Assembly (NCBI GenBank): GCA_018830585.1
Contig: JAHJSD010000078.1
Span: forward strand, 1 to 39,180
Source: Patescibacteria group bacterium
Lineage (GTDB): Bacteria; Patescibacteriota; Microgenomatia; UBA12405; JAHJSD01
Direction of reading: 5' to 3'
DNA length: 39,180 nt
Part shown: positions 8,194-15,827 of the stretch, in pieces
Layout of the letters: every line of letters begins with the position of its first letter
How positions within the stretch are numbered: position 1 is the first letter of the stretch
Notes under the pieces: model-generated
What the model saw: the letters and a program-made list of their open reading frames with translations, nothing else
Databases searched by the model: none
Told to the model about the DNA's origin: nothing
Position numbers and translations under genes: made by a program

Positions 8194-8832
8194 ATGAGCA
8201 ATATAATCTATCAGCTTTATCAAGAGCTTTATAAAAAACACGGCGACCCGGTGAAACTTTGGCCTCAGTGGTGTGCCAAAAAGAAGAGTAAGAAATTGAG
8301 AGATTTGATTGCTATCGGAGCTATCTTAACCCAAAGAACTAGCTGGCGAAATGCGGATATAGCCTTAAATAATCTTAAACGAGAGAGTTTGCTTTCACTA
8401 AAGGCGATCGCAGAGCTTAATTCCCCTGATAAGTTAACAGAGCCAATCAGGCCTGCTGGTTTTTATCAAACCAAGCCTAAACGGCTTTTGGGTCTTGCTT
8501 CTTTTGTAATTAAAGAATACGGAGGTTTAGAAAATTTTATGAGAGAGGACTTAAAATCAGCAAGAGAAAAACTGCTTGGTCTTTATGGAGTCGGACCGGA
8601 AACTGCTGATGTTATTCTTCTGTACGCCTTAGATAAACCGAGTTTTGTTATCGATGAATATACAAAGCGACTAGTTGTCAAAAGAAAATTAGCCGAAAAG
8701 CCGGAATACAATTTCCTAAAACAGCTTTTTGAAGAAAGCCTACCCCGGGATGTAAAGATTTATCAGAACTACCATGCCTTAATTATCGTAGAACAAAGAG
8801 GAAAGAAAGCCTCTATAATGAGAGTTGTCTAG
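8194..8832 (+). CDS. Endonuclease III-related HhH-GPD DNA glycosylase
   Basis: A 212-residue base-excision repair glycosylase. The HhH motif LLGLYGVGPETADVILLYA (128-146) is followed by the catalytic Asp154 in SFVIDEYTKRL. The Lys that makes E. coli Nth a bifunctional lyase is replaced here by Glu136 (GPETAD), as in MagIII-type and archaeal endonuclease III-related enzymes, so a monofunctional glycosylase is expected. The four C-terminal cysteines of the Nth [4Fe-4S] cluster are missing. It lies in the run cupin-VOC-HhH-HhH-methyltransferase with very short spacers. Removal of alkylated bases is a reasonable guess from the MagIII resemblance. Confidence 0.85.
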   Translation: MSNIIYQLYQELYKKHGDPVKLWPQWCAKKKSKKLRDLIAIGAILTQRTSWRNADIALNNLKRESLLSLKAIAELNSPDKLTEPIRPAGFYQTKPKRLLGLASFVIKEYGGLENFMREDLKSAREKLLGLYGVGPETADVILLYALDKPSFVIDEYTKRLVVKRKLAEKPEYNFLKQLFEESLPRDVKIYQNYHALIIVEQRGKKASIMRVV

Positions 8833-8838
8833 ATAAAA

Positions 8839-9531
8839 ATGACGAAATCAAAAGCCTGGAATTGGACAGTTGCATCTGCTCCCTGGTGGGAAGAACCGGC
8901 GTCTGAAATTTACCCTCTACTTACAAGGTGGCAAAAGCAGGGATTTAACAAGCTTTTGGATTTAGGTTGTGGTATAGGAAGACACGCAGTATTATTCGCC
9001 AAAAATGGTTTTAAAGTAGACGCCAGCGACCTTTCTCAAGATGGTATCAGAAAACTAAATAACGTTGTTAAACAGAAAAGTCTGGAGATAACTACAAAAG
9101 TTGCAGACATGTTGTCCCTTCCCTACGAAGACAAATCTTTTGATTGTCTAATTGCTTTCCATGCTGTCTACCACACTAATGACACAGGAATTGGAAAAAC
9201 CATAAGCGAAATAAAAAGAGTATTAAAAAGAGAGGGTGAGGCCTTTGTTACTTTTAACTCCCAAAACAGTTCGGATTATAAAGACCGGGATAATAAGCAT
9301 CTAACAAAAAACACGATAGTCAAAAGTAAGGGTCATGAGGCTGGGATACCACACTATTATGCCAGCAAAGACGATATTGAAAAGTTGCTAGCAGGCTTTG
9401 AAATCATTGAATTTTCTTATAAAGAAGAATACTACTCTGATTATACAGGCGCTCATTATTTTGTTTTAATTAAAAATTCTAAACAACAGGTTGAACCTGA
9501 AGCCTTTTTATTTCCTCCCACTTCACTTTAA
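8839..9531 (+). CDS. Class I SAM-dependent methyltransferase
   Basis: Protein of 230 residues with a Rossmann methyltransferase core. Motif I is LLDLGCGIGRHAVLFA. The acidic end of strand 2 is VDASDLS, motif II is ADMLSLPYEDKSFDCLIAF, and a post-motif segment ISEIKRVLKREGEAFVTF follows. This is the Methyltransf_11/25 pattern; small molecules are common substrates and there is no target-recognition domain for DNA or RNA. Last gene of the five-gene run, 6 nt after the glycosylase gene. A repeat palindrome begins immediately after the stop and may terminate the operon. Confidence 0.87.
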   Translation: MTKSKAWNWTVASAPWWEEPASEIYPLLTRWQKQGFNKLLDLGCGIGRHAVLFAKNGFKVDASDLSQDGIRKLNNVVKQKSLEITTKVADMLSLPYEDKSFDCLIAFHAVYHTNDTGIGKTISEIKRVLKREGEAFVTFNSQNSSDYKDRDNKHLTKNTIVKSKGHEAGIPHYYASKDDIEKLLAGFEIIEFSYKEEYYSDYTGAHYFVLIKNSKQQVEPEAFLFPPTSL

Positions 9532-9571
9532 TCCGCCTTCGCGAAAATCCCGAAGGGATCCCTTTGGGATT
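9532..9571. repeat. AATCCC/GGGATT palindromic repeat, possible terminator
   Basis: TCCGCCTTCGCGAAAATCCC leads into a near-perfect 26-nt palindrome (AATCCC, then AAGGGATCCCTT at the centre, then GGGATT). Further copies are at 20855-20891 and 32467-32507. Two of the three begin at the last base of a coding sequence or directly after a stop codon, so they could serve as 3'-end hairpins. Confidence 0.65.
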
Positions 9572-9592
9572 AACCCCCTGGAAGTTTATTGA

Positions 9593-9620
9593 TGAGAAAA
9601 CCCTTTAAGCGTTTTCTCAG
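9593..9620 (+). promoter_or_regulatory. Possible third response-regulator site
   Basis: TGAGAAAAC (9593-9601) and GTTTTCTCA (9611-9619) form a 9-bp inverted repeat. The right arm plus the next base contains TTTCTCAG, the unit of the two direct-repeat promoters. It lies ~60 nt before the exported-protein gene at 9681. The inverted rather than direct arrangement makes it weaker evidence than the other two sites. Confidence 0.35.
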
Positions 9621-9680
9621 TCGTAATTAGTAAATTCTAATAGTTAAGGATTCTCGTTTGAAAAGAAGGAGGTGAGTAAA

Positions 9681-10159
9681 TTGAAAACAAGAGCGATTTT
9701 AATTTCAATGGTTTTTTTGGGTGTTCTTTCTTTGGTCGGGGCTCTTGGGATCGGTTCTGTCAAAGCTCAGGGAGGTCTTGGCTACTCCAACATTATTCAG
9801 AAGTTAGTTGACCGCTTTGGTTTAAAAACCGAAGAGGTTCAGCAAGTTTTCGATCAAGAAAGGACCGAACGGCAAGGGCAAATACAGCTTAGGTTCCAGG
9901 AACGTTTAGACCAAGCAGTCAAAGACGGAAAGATCACTGAAGAACAGAAACGGGCGATCTTAGACAAGAAAGCGGAAATGCAGGCTGATTGCCAAAATTC
10001 CCAAGGATTAAACCCTGATGAACGGCGAACCAATATGGAAACCCACCGGCGGAAGATGCAAGCCTGGGTGGAGGAGAGCGGGATTGACCCGACCCTTTCC
10101 CCGGTTTTTTGGGTAAAGGACGTGGAGGTGGGTTTAGAGGGTTTGGCTTTGAGAAATAA
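9681..10159 (+). CDS. Exported small helical protein, frameshifted near the C-terminus
   Basis: Begins at TTG 9681, 5 nt after GGAGGTGA (9668-9675). It has a signal peptide (MKTRAILISMVFLGVLSL, cleavage near VKAQ) and a helical region with a DGKITEEQKRAILDKKAEMQ segment reminiscent of DUF2680 or Spy/CpxP-like proteins. The frame then reads through a strong terminator and the next promoter to 10319. In the -1 frame, after the CCCCGGTTTTTTGGG run near 10098-10112, the sequence continues as a glycine-rich GFLGKGRGGGFRGFGFEK and stops at 10159, before the terminator. That is the likely native end, implying a one-base indel or slippage. It precedes the efflux genes and may be a periplasmic-type sensor or chaperone; this role is inference. 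Confidence 0.7.
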
Positions 10160-10187
10160 ACCAGAGCTAAAACCCACAGTTCAGGTT

Positions 10188-10222
10188 AGCACCCCCTATT
10201 TAAAAAATAGGGGGTGCTTTTT
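10188..10222 (+). terminator. Rho-independent terminator
   Basis: Perfect 14-bp stem (AGCACCCCCTATTT / AAATAGGGGGTGCT) with an AAA loop, followed by TTTTT. It lies 28 nt past the shifted-frame stop of the exported-protein gene. Its T-run overlaps the first TTTCTCAG unit of the next promoter. Confidence 0.9.
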
Positions 10223-10252
10223 CTCAGTATTTTCTCAGATTTTATTTATAGA
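10220..10252 (+). promoter_or_regulatory. Response-regulator direct repeats and promoter of the efflux operon
   Basis: TTTCTCAG at 10220-10227 and 10231-10238 (11-bp spacing) with TATAGA at 10247-10252, again 9 nt past the second repeat. Flanking bases also match the promoter at 731-763 (TTTTTCTCAGT and TTTATTTATA here). The ATG at 10261 is 8 nt after the -10, so the mRNA is probably leaderless and activated by the same regulator. Confidence 0.65.
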
Positions 10253-10260
10253 ATTGCAGC

Positions 10261-11622
10261 ATGGCGAAGAAAGAAAATTTATCCAAATCCAGAAAAGATC
10301 GGTTTATAAGTATCATTAGGGGTTTACTAAACAGCCGTAAGAAGATTGCTGTTTTCCTGATGATCCTGTCGATTGTGGGTTTTGCCGGATGGAAAATTTT
10401 AGGTAATAAAAAACAAGAGTTGCAGTACCAAATGGCCAAGGTAGAAAAAGGAACGCTTGTTGTTTCAATATCAGCCTCAGGAACAATCTCGTCCGCAAAT
10501 AGTGTAGGTGTAACAACCAAAGCTGGCGGCACCGTAACTCAAGTGTATGTTAAAGATGGAGACACTGTTGTCAAAGGTCAAAAATTAGCGGAAATCAATT
10601 TAGATGACGAAGCAAAAGAGAGGCAAGCGGCAAGTTGGGTAAGTTATCTTAACGCTCTAGAGGGTGTTAAAACCGCGGAGGCGGGAAAAATAACCGCTGA
10701 CATTGGGATGTGGGAGGAGCGACAGGCGATCTTTGATGCCATAGATGATATTGATTACAAAAACAATAACAGTATAAATCCCGACACGAAAAAGGAATAC
10801 ACAGATTCGGAGAGAATGATAATCGACAAAACCTTGGAAGAAGCCCAAAAGACTTTTGTAGCTTTGGAACTTAAATACAAAAATGCGGATGCTGATATAG
10901 CTTACGCCAAAGCAAAAGTAGCATCTTCATTGAGTTCTTATCAACAATTATCATCCACAATTACCGCCCCCGCCTCCGGAAAATTAACTAACTTTAGCCT
11001 TTCACCAGGGGTTTATATACAATCCTCTTCGACCACAAGCAATGAGACTGGAGCGGTAACAATATCTTCACAAAAAATCGGAGTGATTAAAAGTCCTGAA
11101 GGCAGACTCCAAGCCACCGTTAACTTATCAGAAATAGACATTATCAAAGTCGAGCCTGGCCAAAAATCGACTTTAACGATTGATGCCTATCCCGATAAAA
11201 CATTCACAGGCTCGGTACTTTCAGTAGATACCAGCGGCAAAATTAGCTCGGGTGTTACTACATACACAATTATTGTCTTGTTAGACTCAACTATCATAGA
11301 CATCTACCCGAATATGGCGGTGAACGCAAATATCATTCTCGATTCAAAAAGCGATATTTTATTAGTCCCCGTGAACGCAGTTCAGTCACAGAACGGACAA
11401 GCAACAGTTCGTGTCATGCAAAATGGACAAGTGAAAAACATTCCGGTCGAGACAGGGCTTTTTTCGGACACCCAGACGGAAATTATCTCTGGAATATCCG
11501 AAGGAGACGAGATAATTACTAACATTATTACCCCAACTGTTCCAAGTAATGGCTCGCAAACAAGAGACACTTCGCCATTTGGAGGGGCTGGTGCGGGCGG
11601 TATGATGAGGATGGTCCGTTAG
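10261..11622 (+). CDS. HlyD/MacA-type membrane-fusion (adaptor) protein of an ABC efflux pump
   Basis: Protein of 453 residues with one N-terminal membrane anchor (about 22-44). Split lipoyl halves are SISASGTISSANSVGVTTKAG...VKDGDTVVKGQKLAEI and TITAPASGKLTNFSLSPG. Between them is a hairpin of ~100 residues, shorter than in Gram-negative MacA. Beta-barrel and membrane-proximal domains follow, ending VETGLFSDTQTEIISGISEGDEII and a Gly/Met-rich tail (GGAGAGGMMRM). It is followed by the ATPase and permease genes, so the three form a MacAB-like pump. The lack of evidence for an outer membrane in this lineage suggests it works with the permease at the cytoplasmic membrane; the cargo is unknown. 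Confidence 0.9.
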   Translation: MAKKENLSKSRKDRFISIIRGLLNSRKKIAVFLMILSIVGFAGWKILGNKKQELQYQMAKVEKGTLVVSISASGTISSANSVGVTTKAGGTVTQVYVKDGDTVVKGQKLAEINLDDEAKERQAASWVSYLNALEGVKTAEAGKITADIGMWEERQAIFDAIDDIDYKNNNSINPDTKKEYTDSERMIIDKTLEEAQKTFVALELKYKNADADIAYAKAKVASSLSSYQQLSSTITAPASGKLTNFSLSPGVYIQSSSTTSNETGAVTISSQKIGVIKSPEGRLQATVNLSEIDIIKVEPGQKSTLTIDAYPDKTFTGSVLSVDTSGKISSGVTTYTIIVLLDSTIIDIYPNMAVNANIILDSKSDILLVPVNAVQSQNGQATVRVMQNGQVKNIPVETGLFSDTQTEIISGISEGDEIITNIITPTVPSNGSQTRDTSPFGGAGAGGMMRMVR

Positions 11623-11638
11623 CAAGCTTAAAGAAAAT

Positions 11639-12346
11639 ATGATGATTAAGGTTTCTCACATCTCCAAAATATACAAAACAGGAGAGGTAGAAGTTAAAGC
11701 CTTGGATAATGTGTCTTTTGAGGTCAAAAAAGGTGAGTTTCTGGCTATCATGGGTCCCTCCGGTTCAGGTAAATCCACGCTAATGCATCTTTTGGGAGCG
11801 CTTGATAAACCCACGAAGGGTAACTATTTTTTGGATGGGGAAAATGTGGGTAAGCTTGATGATGACGAACTGGCTGAGATTAGAAATAAAAAGATTGGTT
11901 TCGTTTTTCAGGCATACAATTTATTGCCCCGAACCACAGCTTTGAAAAATGTCATGGTGCCGATGATTTACGGAGATGTTTCAAAGGAAGAAAGGACTAA
12001 AAAAGCTAAAAAGTATCTTCAGATGGTAGGTTTAGGAGATAGGCTTTATCACAGTTCCAGCCAATTGTCGGGAGGAGAGCAGCAAAGAGTGGCCATTGCT
12101 CGAGCGCTTGCTATGAACCCGAGCATTATTCTGGCTGACGAGCCAACAGGCAATATTGACACTAAACAAGCCGAGGAAATTATGGAAATTTTCCAAGACT
12201 TAAATAAACAAGGACACACAATAGTGATGATTACTCATGAAAAAGAGATTGCTGAATATGCCAAACGAACAATCCACCTAAGAGATGGATGGATAGCTGA
12301 AGACAATAAAAACAATAAAAACCAAAAACAAAAAACTAAAAGTTAA
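11639..12346 (+). CDS. MacB/LolD-type ABC transporter ATP-binding protein
   Basis: Cytoplasmic ATPase of 235 residues. Walker A is GPSGSGKST, the Q-loop FVFQAYNLLPR, the signature LSGGEQQRVAIARAL, Walker B IILADEPTGNID, and the H-loop MITHE. The N-terminus KVSHISKIYKTGEVEVKALDNVSF and the LLPRTTALKNVMVP segment are typical of the LolD/MacB/FtsE subgroup, which energises mechanotransmission-type permeases. The C-terminus ends in a short Lys/Asn-rich tail. It sits 16 nt after the HlyD gene; the permease follows after repeat copy B, which now separates the two subunits of one pump. Confidence 0.95.
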   Translation: MMIKVSHISKIYKTGEVEVKALDNVSFEVKKGEFLAIMGPSGSGKSTLMHLLGALDKPTKGNYFLDGENVGKLDDDELAEIRNKKIGFVFQAYNLLPRTTALKNVMVPMIYGDVSKEERTKKAKKYLQMVGLGDRLYHSSSQLSGGEQQRVAIARALAMNPSIILADEPTGNIDTKQAEEIMEIFQDLNKQGHTIVMITHEKEIAEYAKRTIHLRDGWIAEDNKNNKNQKQKTKS

Positions 12347-12390
12347 AAACACAAACTTAAATACTTTAAAATTTTTACATTTTTAATATA

Positions 12391-12508
12391 AACCCGTTTC
12401 AAAAGTGATCGCGAACGAGTGAAACGAGTGTGGCGATCTTGTTTTTAAAGCCAGATTGCCGCGTCGTTAACACTCCTCGCAATGACGTAAAGAGTTTTGA
12501 AACCAGTG
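12391..12508 (+). repeat. 118-bp MITE-like element, copy B
   Basis: Same length and hairpins as copies A and C. Starts AACCCGTTTCAAAAGTGATC and ends GAGTTTTGAAACCAGTG. It lies between the ATPase and permease genes, so the permease may need its own promoter or read-through of a structured transcript. Confidence 0.8.
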
Positions 12509-12554
12509 GTATGCGTCTTTGATATTTGGTATTTAATTTTTAATTTTAATTATT

Positions 12555-13778
12555 GTGGATTATCAAGAATTAGCAATAGAAAGTTTTAGCACTCTTACCT
12601 TGAATAAAGTCAGAACTGGTCTGGCTGTGTTGGGGGTGGTGATTGGCATTGGCAGTGTGATCGCTTTGGTTTCCTTGGGTCAGGCAAGTCAGCGTTCAAT
12701 TGAAGAGCAGATAAAAATTTTGGGTTCAAACTTGTTGACGGTGTCGCCGGGAGCCCAAAGAAGCGGTGGAGTTCGTGGAGCCGCAGGCGGGGGTCAAACT
12801 TTGACTTATGACGATGCTAAAGCGATCATCACTTCTCCACAGATTATCACTGTTAAAAAGGTTTCACCCGAATATTCCGGCCGGGAGCAAATAGTGGCCG
12901 GGCGCAATAATACTAACACTCAAGTGGTGGGGGTAACCCCGGAATATACAGAGGTGAGAAACGTAGGCGTGTCGTCGGGCTTTTTTATTAGCCAGCAAAA
13001 TCTAGACGGCATGTCCAAGGTGGCGGTATTGGGACCTCAAACTGCGGCAGATTTATTTGGAGAGGGAGTTGACCCGGTTGGCAAAGACATAAGAATAAAA
13101 GGGTTGACTTTTAGAGTGGTGGGGGTAACAGCCAGTAAGGGCGGAAGCGGTTTTATGAATCTGGACGACAGAGTATATGTACCTTTGACAACAGCTCAAA
13201 AACAATTATTCGGCGTTGATTATTTAAGCTCGATTTCTATTGAAGTCGTCAATCAAGATGTTATGGTTGAGGCTCAAAACCAAGTGGGCTACTTATTGCT
13301 TGACAGGCATAAATTGAATGACCCGGCGCAAGCAGATTTTTCGATTATGTCCCAAGCAGATATTATAGGAACTGCCACTGAGGTAACCGGCACCTTTACC
13401 ACTCTTTTGTCGGGAATTGCCGCTATTTCATTGATAGTTGGCGGCATTGGCATTATGAATATTATGTTGGTGACGGTGACGGAAAGAACCAGGGAAATTG
13501 GTTTAAGAAAAGCTTTGGGGGCCAAGAAAAAAATTGTTAATGCCCAGTTTTTACTGGAGGCGGTGATGGTAACTTTTGTCGGCGGATTGATTGGGGTAGT
13601 TTTAGGAGTGGCTGTGGCTTATGTGCTTTCCCGCTCTATGGGGTTGCCGTTTGCCCTTTCGCTATCGTCTATTCTCTTGGCTTTTGGGGTATCGGCGGCT
13701 ATTGGAGTCTTATTCGGCTGGTATCCGGCGCAAAAAGCGGCGAATCTACAGCCAATTGAGGCATTACGTTATGAATAA
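12555..13778 (+). CDS. MacB/FtsX-type ABC transporter permease
   Basis: Membrane protein of 407 residues starting at GTG 12555. TM1 lies near 20-42 (VRTGLAVLGVVIGIGSVIALVSLG). A large extracytoplasmic MacB-like periplasmic core domain follows (~45-265; signatures NLLTVSPGAQ and VGKDIRIKGLTFRVVGV). Three C-terminal helices (~280-395) carry the hallmark IMNIMLVTVTERTREIGLRKALGAKKKIV, and the protein ends YPAQKAANLQPIEALRYE. It pairs with the ATPase upstream. No strong ribosome-binding site is seen, and the gene lies 46 nt after repeat copy B. Confidence 0.94.
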   Translation: MDYQELAIESFSTLTLNKVRTGLAVLGVVIGIGSVIALVSLGQASQRSIEEQIKILGSNLLTVSPGAQRSGGVRGAAGGGQTLTYDDAKAIITSPQIITVKKVSPEYSGREQIVAGRNNTNTQVVGVTPEYTEVRNVGVSSGFFISQQNLDGMSKVAVLGPQTAADLFGEGVDPVGKDIRIKGLTFRVVGVTASKGGSGFMNLDDRVYVPLTTAQKQLFGVDYLSSISIEVVNQDVMVEAQNQVGYLLLDRHKLNDPAQADFSIMSQADIIGTATEVTGTFTTLLSGIAAISLIVGGIGIMNIMLVTVTERTREIGLRKALGAKKKIVNAQFLLEAVMVTFVGGLIGVVLGVAVAYVLSRSMGLPFALSLSSILLAFGVSAAIGVLFGWYPAQKAANLQPIEALRYE

Positions 13779-13791
13779 AGTAGTCTAAAAA

Positions 13792-13845
13792 CACCTGCGA
13801 GGTGGCAGAGTGGAACGAAGTGGAACATCTGACTCCTCGGAGGTG
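13792..13845. repeat. CACCT/AGGTG palindromic repeat
   Basis: CACCTGCGAGGTG at one end and CTCCTCGGAGGTG at the other flank TGGAACGAAGTGGA. The same family is inserted in the kinase gene at 2497-2583, and a related TCGGAGGTGG unit occurs near 28826. It sits between the permease and the DUF5666 gene. Confidence 0.6.
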
Positions 13846-13882
13846 AATAGGGAGGAGGTGAAAAGTAAATTCGAAAATCAAA

Positions 13883-14287
13883 ATGAAAAATTCAAAAATA
13901 TTAATTATTTTGGGAGTTTTGCTTATTGCGGTTGGGGTTGGCTCTTTTTATGGCGGGATGAAATATCAGCAAGGTAAACAACCTTCAAGAGCTGATTTTC
14001 AGTCCAGAGCAGGGGCAAGACAGCAAAATTTACCAGCCGGGGTTCGGCAGCGAATGGGAACAGGATCAGTCAGGGGAGAAATAATCAGCCAAGACAAAAA
14101 AAGCATTACCGTTAAACTACCTGATGATAGTTCCCGGATAATTTTTGTTGGCGATTCTGTTCAGATTAACAAATCAGCTCCAGGTACCAAAGATGACCTG
14201 GTTGAAGGGGTACGAATATTTGTTACTGGCTCGGAAAATCCCGACGGCAGTATCACCGCCCGAAACATCCAAATAAACCCGGCATAG
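13883..14287 (+). CDS. Membrane-anchored DUF5666-like protein
   Basis: 134 residues: an N-terminal signal anchor (ILIILGVLLIAVGVGSFYGG), an Arg/Gln/Gly-rich linker, and a small beta-barrel-like domain (about 65-134: SVRGEIISQDKKSITVKLPD, then SRIIFVGDSVQI, GVRIFVTGSENPDGSITARNIQI). That pattern matches DUF5666, often found beside HlyD/MacB genes in CPR bacteria. GGAGGAGGTG (13851-13860) lies 22 nt from the ATG, farther than ideal. It is probably part of the efflux regulon, perhaps as an extracytoplasmic accessory or sensor; that role is inference. Confidence 0.75.
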   Translation: MKNSKILIILGVLLIAVGVGSFYGGMKYQQGKQPSRADFQSRAGARQQNLPAGVRQRMGTGSVRGEIISQDKKSITVKLPDDSSRIIFVGDSVQINKSAPGTKDDLVEGVRIFVTGSENPDGSITARNIQINPA

Positions 14288-14373
14288 AGAAACTTTCTTA
14301 AAAAATTCAATCTCTTTGCCCTGTTCGCTTTCTCTATAGTTGCTCAATTTTTTATCATAGCATTTAAATCGTT

Positions 14374-14402
14374 TTGACCTCTTCAAAGTTGTGTTATATT
14401 AT
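14374..14402 (+). promoter_or_regulatory. Sigma70-like leaderless promoter
   Basis: TTGACC (14374-14379), 17-nt spacer, TATTAT (14397-14402); the ATG at 14409 is 6 nt downstream. The position supports ATG 14409 as the start of the Ham1-like gene. Confidence 0.6.
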
Positions 14403-14408
14403 TTATCG

Positions 14409-15018
14409 ATGGATATCTTGATCGGTACCAAAAATCAATATAAGGCAACTGAGATGGTGTGTTTTTTGGGGAATTTTCCTGATGTTAAAATTCATTTTTG
14501 GAATGAATTCGGCTTGGAAATCAAAGTTGAAGAGGATCAAAAAACTCTCGAAAGGAACGCAGAAAAGAAAGCAATCGAAATATCCAAACTGACTGGTTGG
14601 TATGTTCTCGCTTCGGACGGAGGGGTAGATATCCCGGGATTAGGCAAAAAATGGGATATCTTAAGAAACCAAAGAATCGTAGGAGAGGATAAAACAGATT
14701 TGGAAAAGGCGGATAAGTTACTTAATCTTATGAGGGGTCTGAAAAGGGGAAAAAGGAAAGCTGTTTATCGCTTAGCATTGGCTTTAGCAAGATATCTGGT
14801 CTACCGAACAAATTAGTGACAAAGGATACATTGTGGAAGAACTTCCTGACCGAGTAATTCCGGAATATCGGTGGATGGGCCACATTTGGTACTATTCTCA
14901 ATACAAAAAGGTTTTTAACAAGCTCAGTGAGAAAGAAAAAGAGGGAGTTAGAAAACAAGGAGCCGGGATTAAAAAAAGTTTACGGAAAAAAATTAGAGAA
15001 ATTTTGGAATCAAGATAA
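14409..15018 (+). pseudogene. Ham1/RdgB-like non-canonical purine NTP pyrophosphatase, frameshifted
   Basis: Residues 1-~125 match the XTP/dITP diphosphatase fold: MDILIGTKNQYKATEM at the start, NAEKKAIEISKLTGWYVLASDGGVDIPGLG with the metal/substrate loop, then the KRKAVYRLALALA strand. That frame stops at 14816. The frame one base over carries the missing end from about 14791 (STEQISDKGYIVEELPDR, then a YRWMGHIWYYSQYKKVF stretch) and stops at 15018. A one- or two-base indel near 14785-14800 therefore splits the gene. Either the gene is dead or the base call is wrong. The enzyme would remove deaminated purine nucleotides such as dITP. It converges on the hydrolase gene with a gap of 6 nt. Confidence 0.65.
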
Positions 15019-15024
15019 TAATAA

Positions 15025-15621
15025 TTACAACAAAGAAAGAATCTCTATTGCTTTATCTTCATAAATCGGTTCTTTTGTTTTTGGGTCTCGGTAACTATGA
15101 TCTGCGCCTTTGATTCCAAAATAAGAAATATTTCCTGAGGCGGCGTTTTTCAAATCTCGTTTTACTTTATCAATCCCTCCAAATTTGTCTTTCTCTCCTT
15201 GAATAATTGAGATATTCCCGTAAAATCTTTTCAAATCTATACTTCCAGTTACATATCCCAAAACGACTATTGAGTATTTGTTCCGCTTGTCTTTTGGCAA
15301 GTTCCTTAGAAAATAACTGGCAACAATTGCTCCAAGTGATTTTGCCACAAATCTTACGTGTCCATAATCGTTTGCTTTAACAAACTTCATCGCCTCACCA
15401 AGAACCGATAACTCTTCTTTGAGTCCAGGACCGGATGATTTTTCTTCTCCTCTGTCAAAATATGGAAAGTTAAGAGCTAAAACAGAATAGCCTTTATTTC
15501 TGCAGGATGCGATTACTTTTTCCAAAAAGGAAGAATTCATTCCGTAGGAGCCTCCTTGTAGCACCAAGTCCAATGTCTTTGATTTATTGTTGTGAAAGTA
15601 TTTAAAATTTGGCAAAGTCAT
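15025..15621 (-). CDS. Alpha/beta-hydrolase fold protein
   Basis: A 198-residue cytoplasmic hydrolase. The N-terminal strand LDLVLQGGSYGMNSSFL could hold the oxyanion loop. The nucleophile elbow is FVAKSLGAIVA, with Ser in AKSLGA where GxSxG is usual. The acid is the Asp in IIQGEKDKFGG, and the His is in KGADHSYRD. All three triad residues come in the expected order and spacing. The protein is small and has no lid. Small-molecule esterase or thioesterase activity is possible; the substrate is unknown. It is transcribed towards the broken Ham1-like gene. Confidence 0.8.
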   Translation of the reverse strand: MTLPNFKYFHNNKSKTLDLVLQGGSYGMNSSFLEKVIASCRNKGYSVLALNFPYFDRGEEKSSGPGLKEELSVLGEAMKFVKANDYGHVRFVAKSLGAIVASYFLRNLPKDKRNKYSIVVLGYVTGSIDLKRFYGNISIIQGEKDKFGGIDKVKRDLKNAASGNISYFGIKGADHSYRDPKTKEPIYEDKAIEILSLL

Positions 15622-15648
15622 TAGATTTTATTTGGCCAAGATAATGGT

Positions 15649-15706
15649 TTTTATACGTGAACCAAGAAAACCATGGTCCCTTTGGGATCAGTTCGTGGGG
15701 CTCCAT
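15649..15706 (-). repeat. Dispersed repeat with conserved ends, copy 2
   Basis: Inverted copy of the element at 6120-6234: it shares TTTTATACGTGAACCAAGAA at one end and CGTGGGGCTCCAT at the other. The middle is much shorter, with a TCCCTTTGGGA unit. It lies just upstream of the hydrolase gene and may hold its promoter. 15707-15776 shows nothing further. Confidence 0.6.
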
Positions 15707-15776
15707 TAACAAGAGAGTTTACAGGATAATTTGGGCTTAGGCAATTGTGAGAAGCTATTTTTCAAAAGATGAAATC

Positions 15777-15818
15777 CACCCCCGGGGTGTCTCAGGTATG
15801 ACACCCCGGGGGTGTTGG
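15777..15818. terminator. Hairpin repeat downstream of the PIN toxin gene
   Basis: Two inverted CACCCCGGGGGTG-type units (CCACCCCCGGGGTGTC and GACACCCCGGGGGTGTTGG) form a long GC-rich hairpin 9 nt beyond the stop of the minus-strand toxin gene. A near-identical unit occurs at 17390-17430. It may terminate transcription, though no T-run follows. Confidence 0.5.
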
Positions 15819-15827
15819 TTATCGACA

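Noticed and set aside
7200..9531. Restriction-modification system (methyltransferase next to HhH nuclease-like genes)
   Set aside because: The methyltransferase has no DNA target-recognition domain or NPPY/DPPY motif, and the HhH proteins are base-excision glycosylase types.
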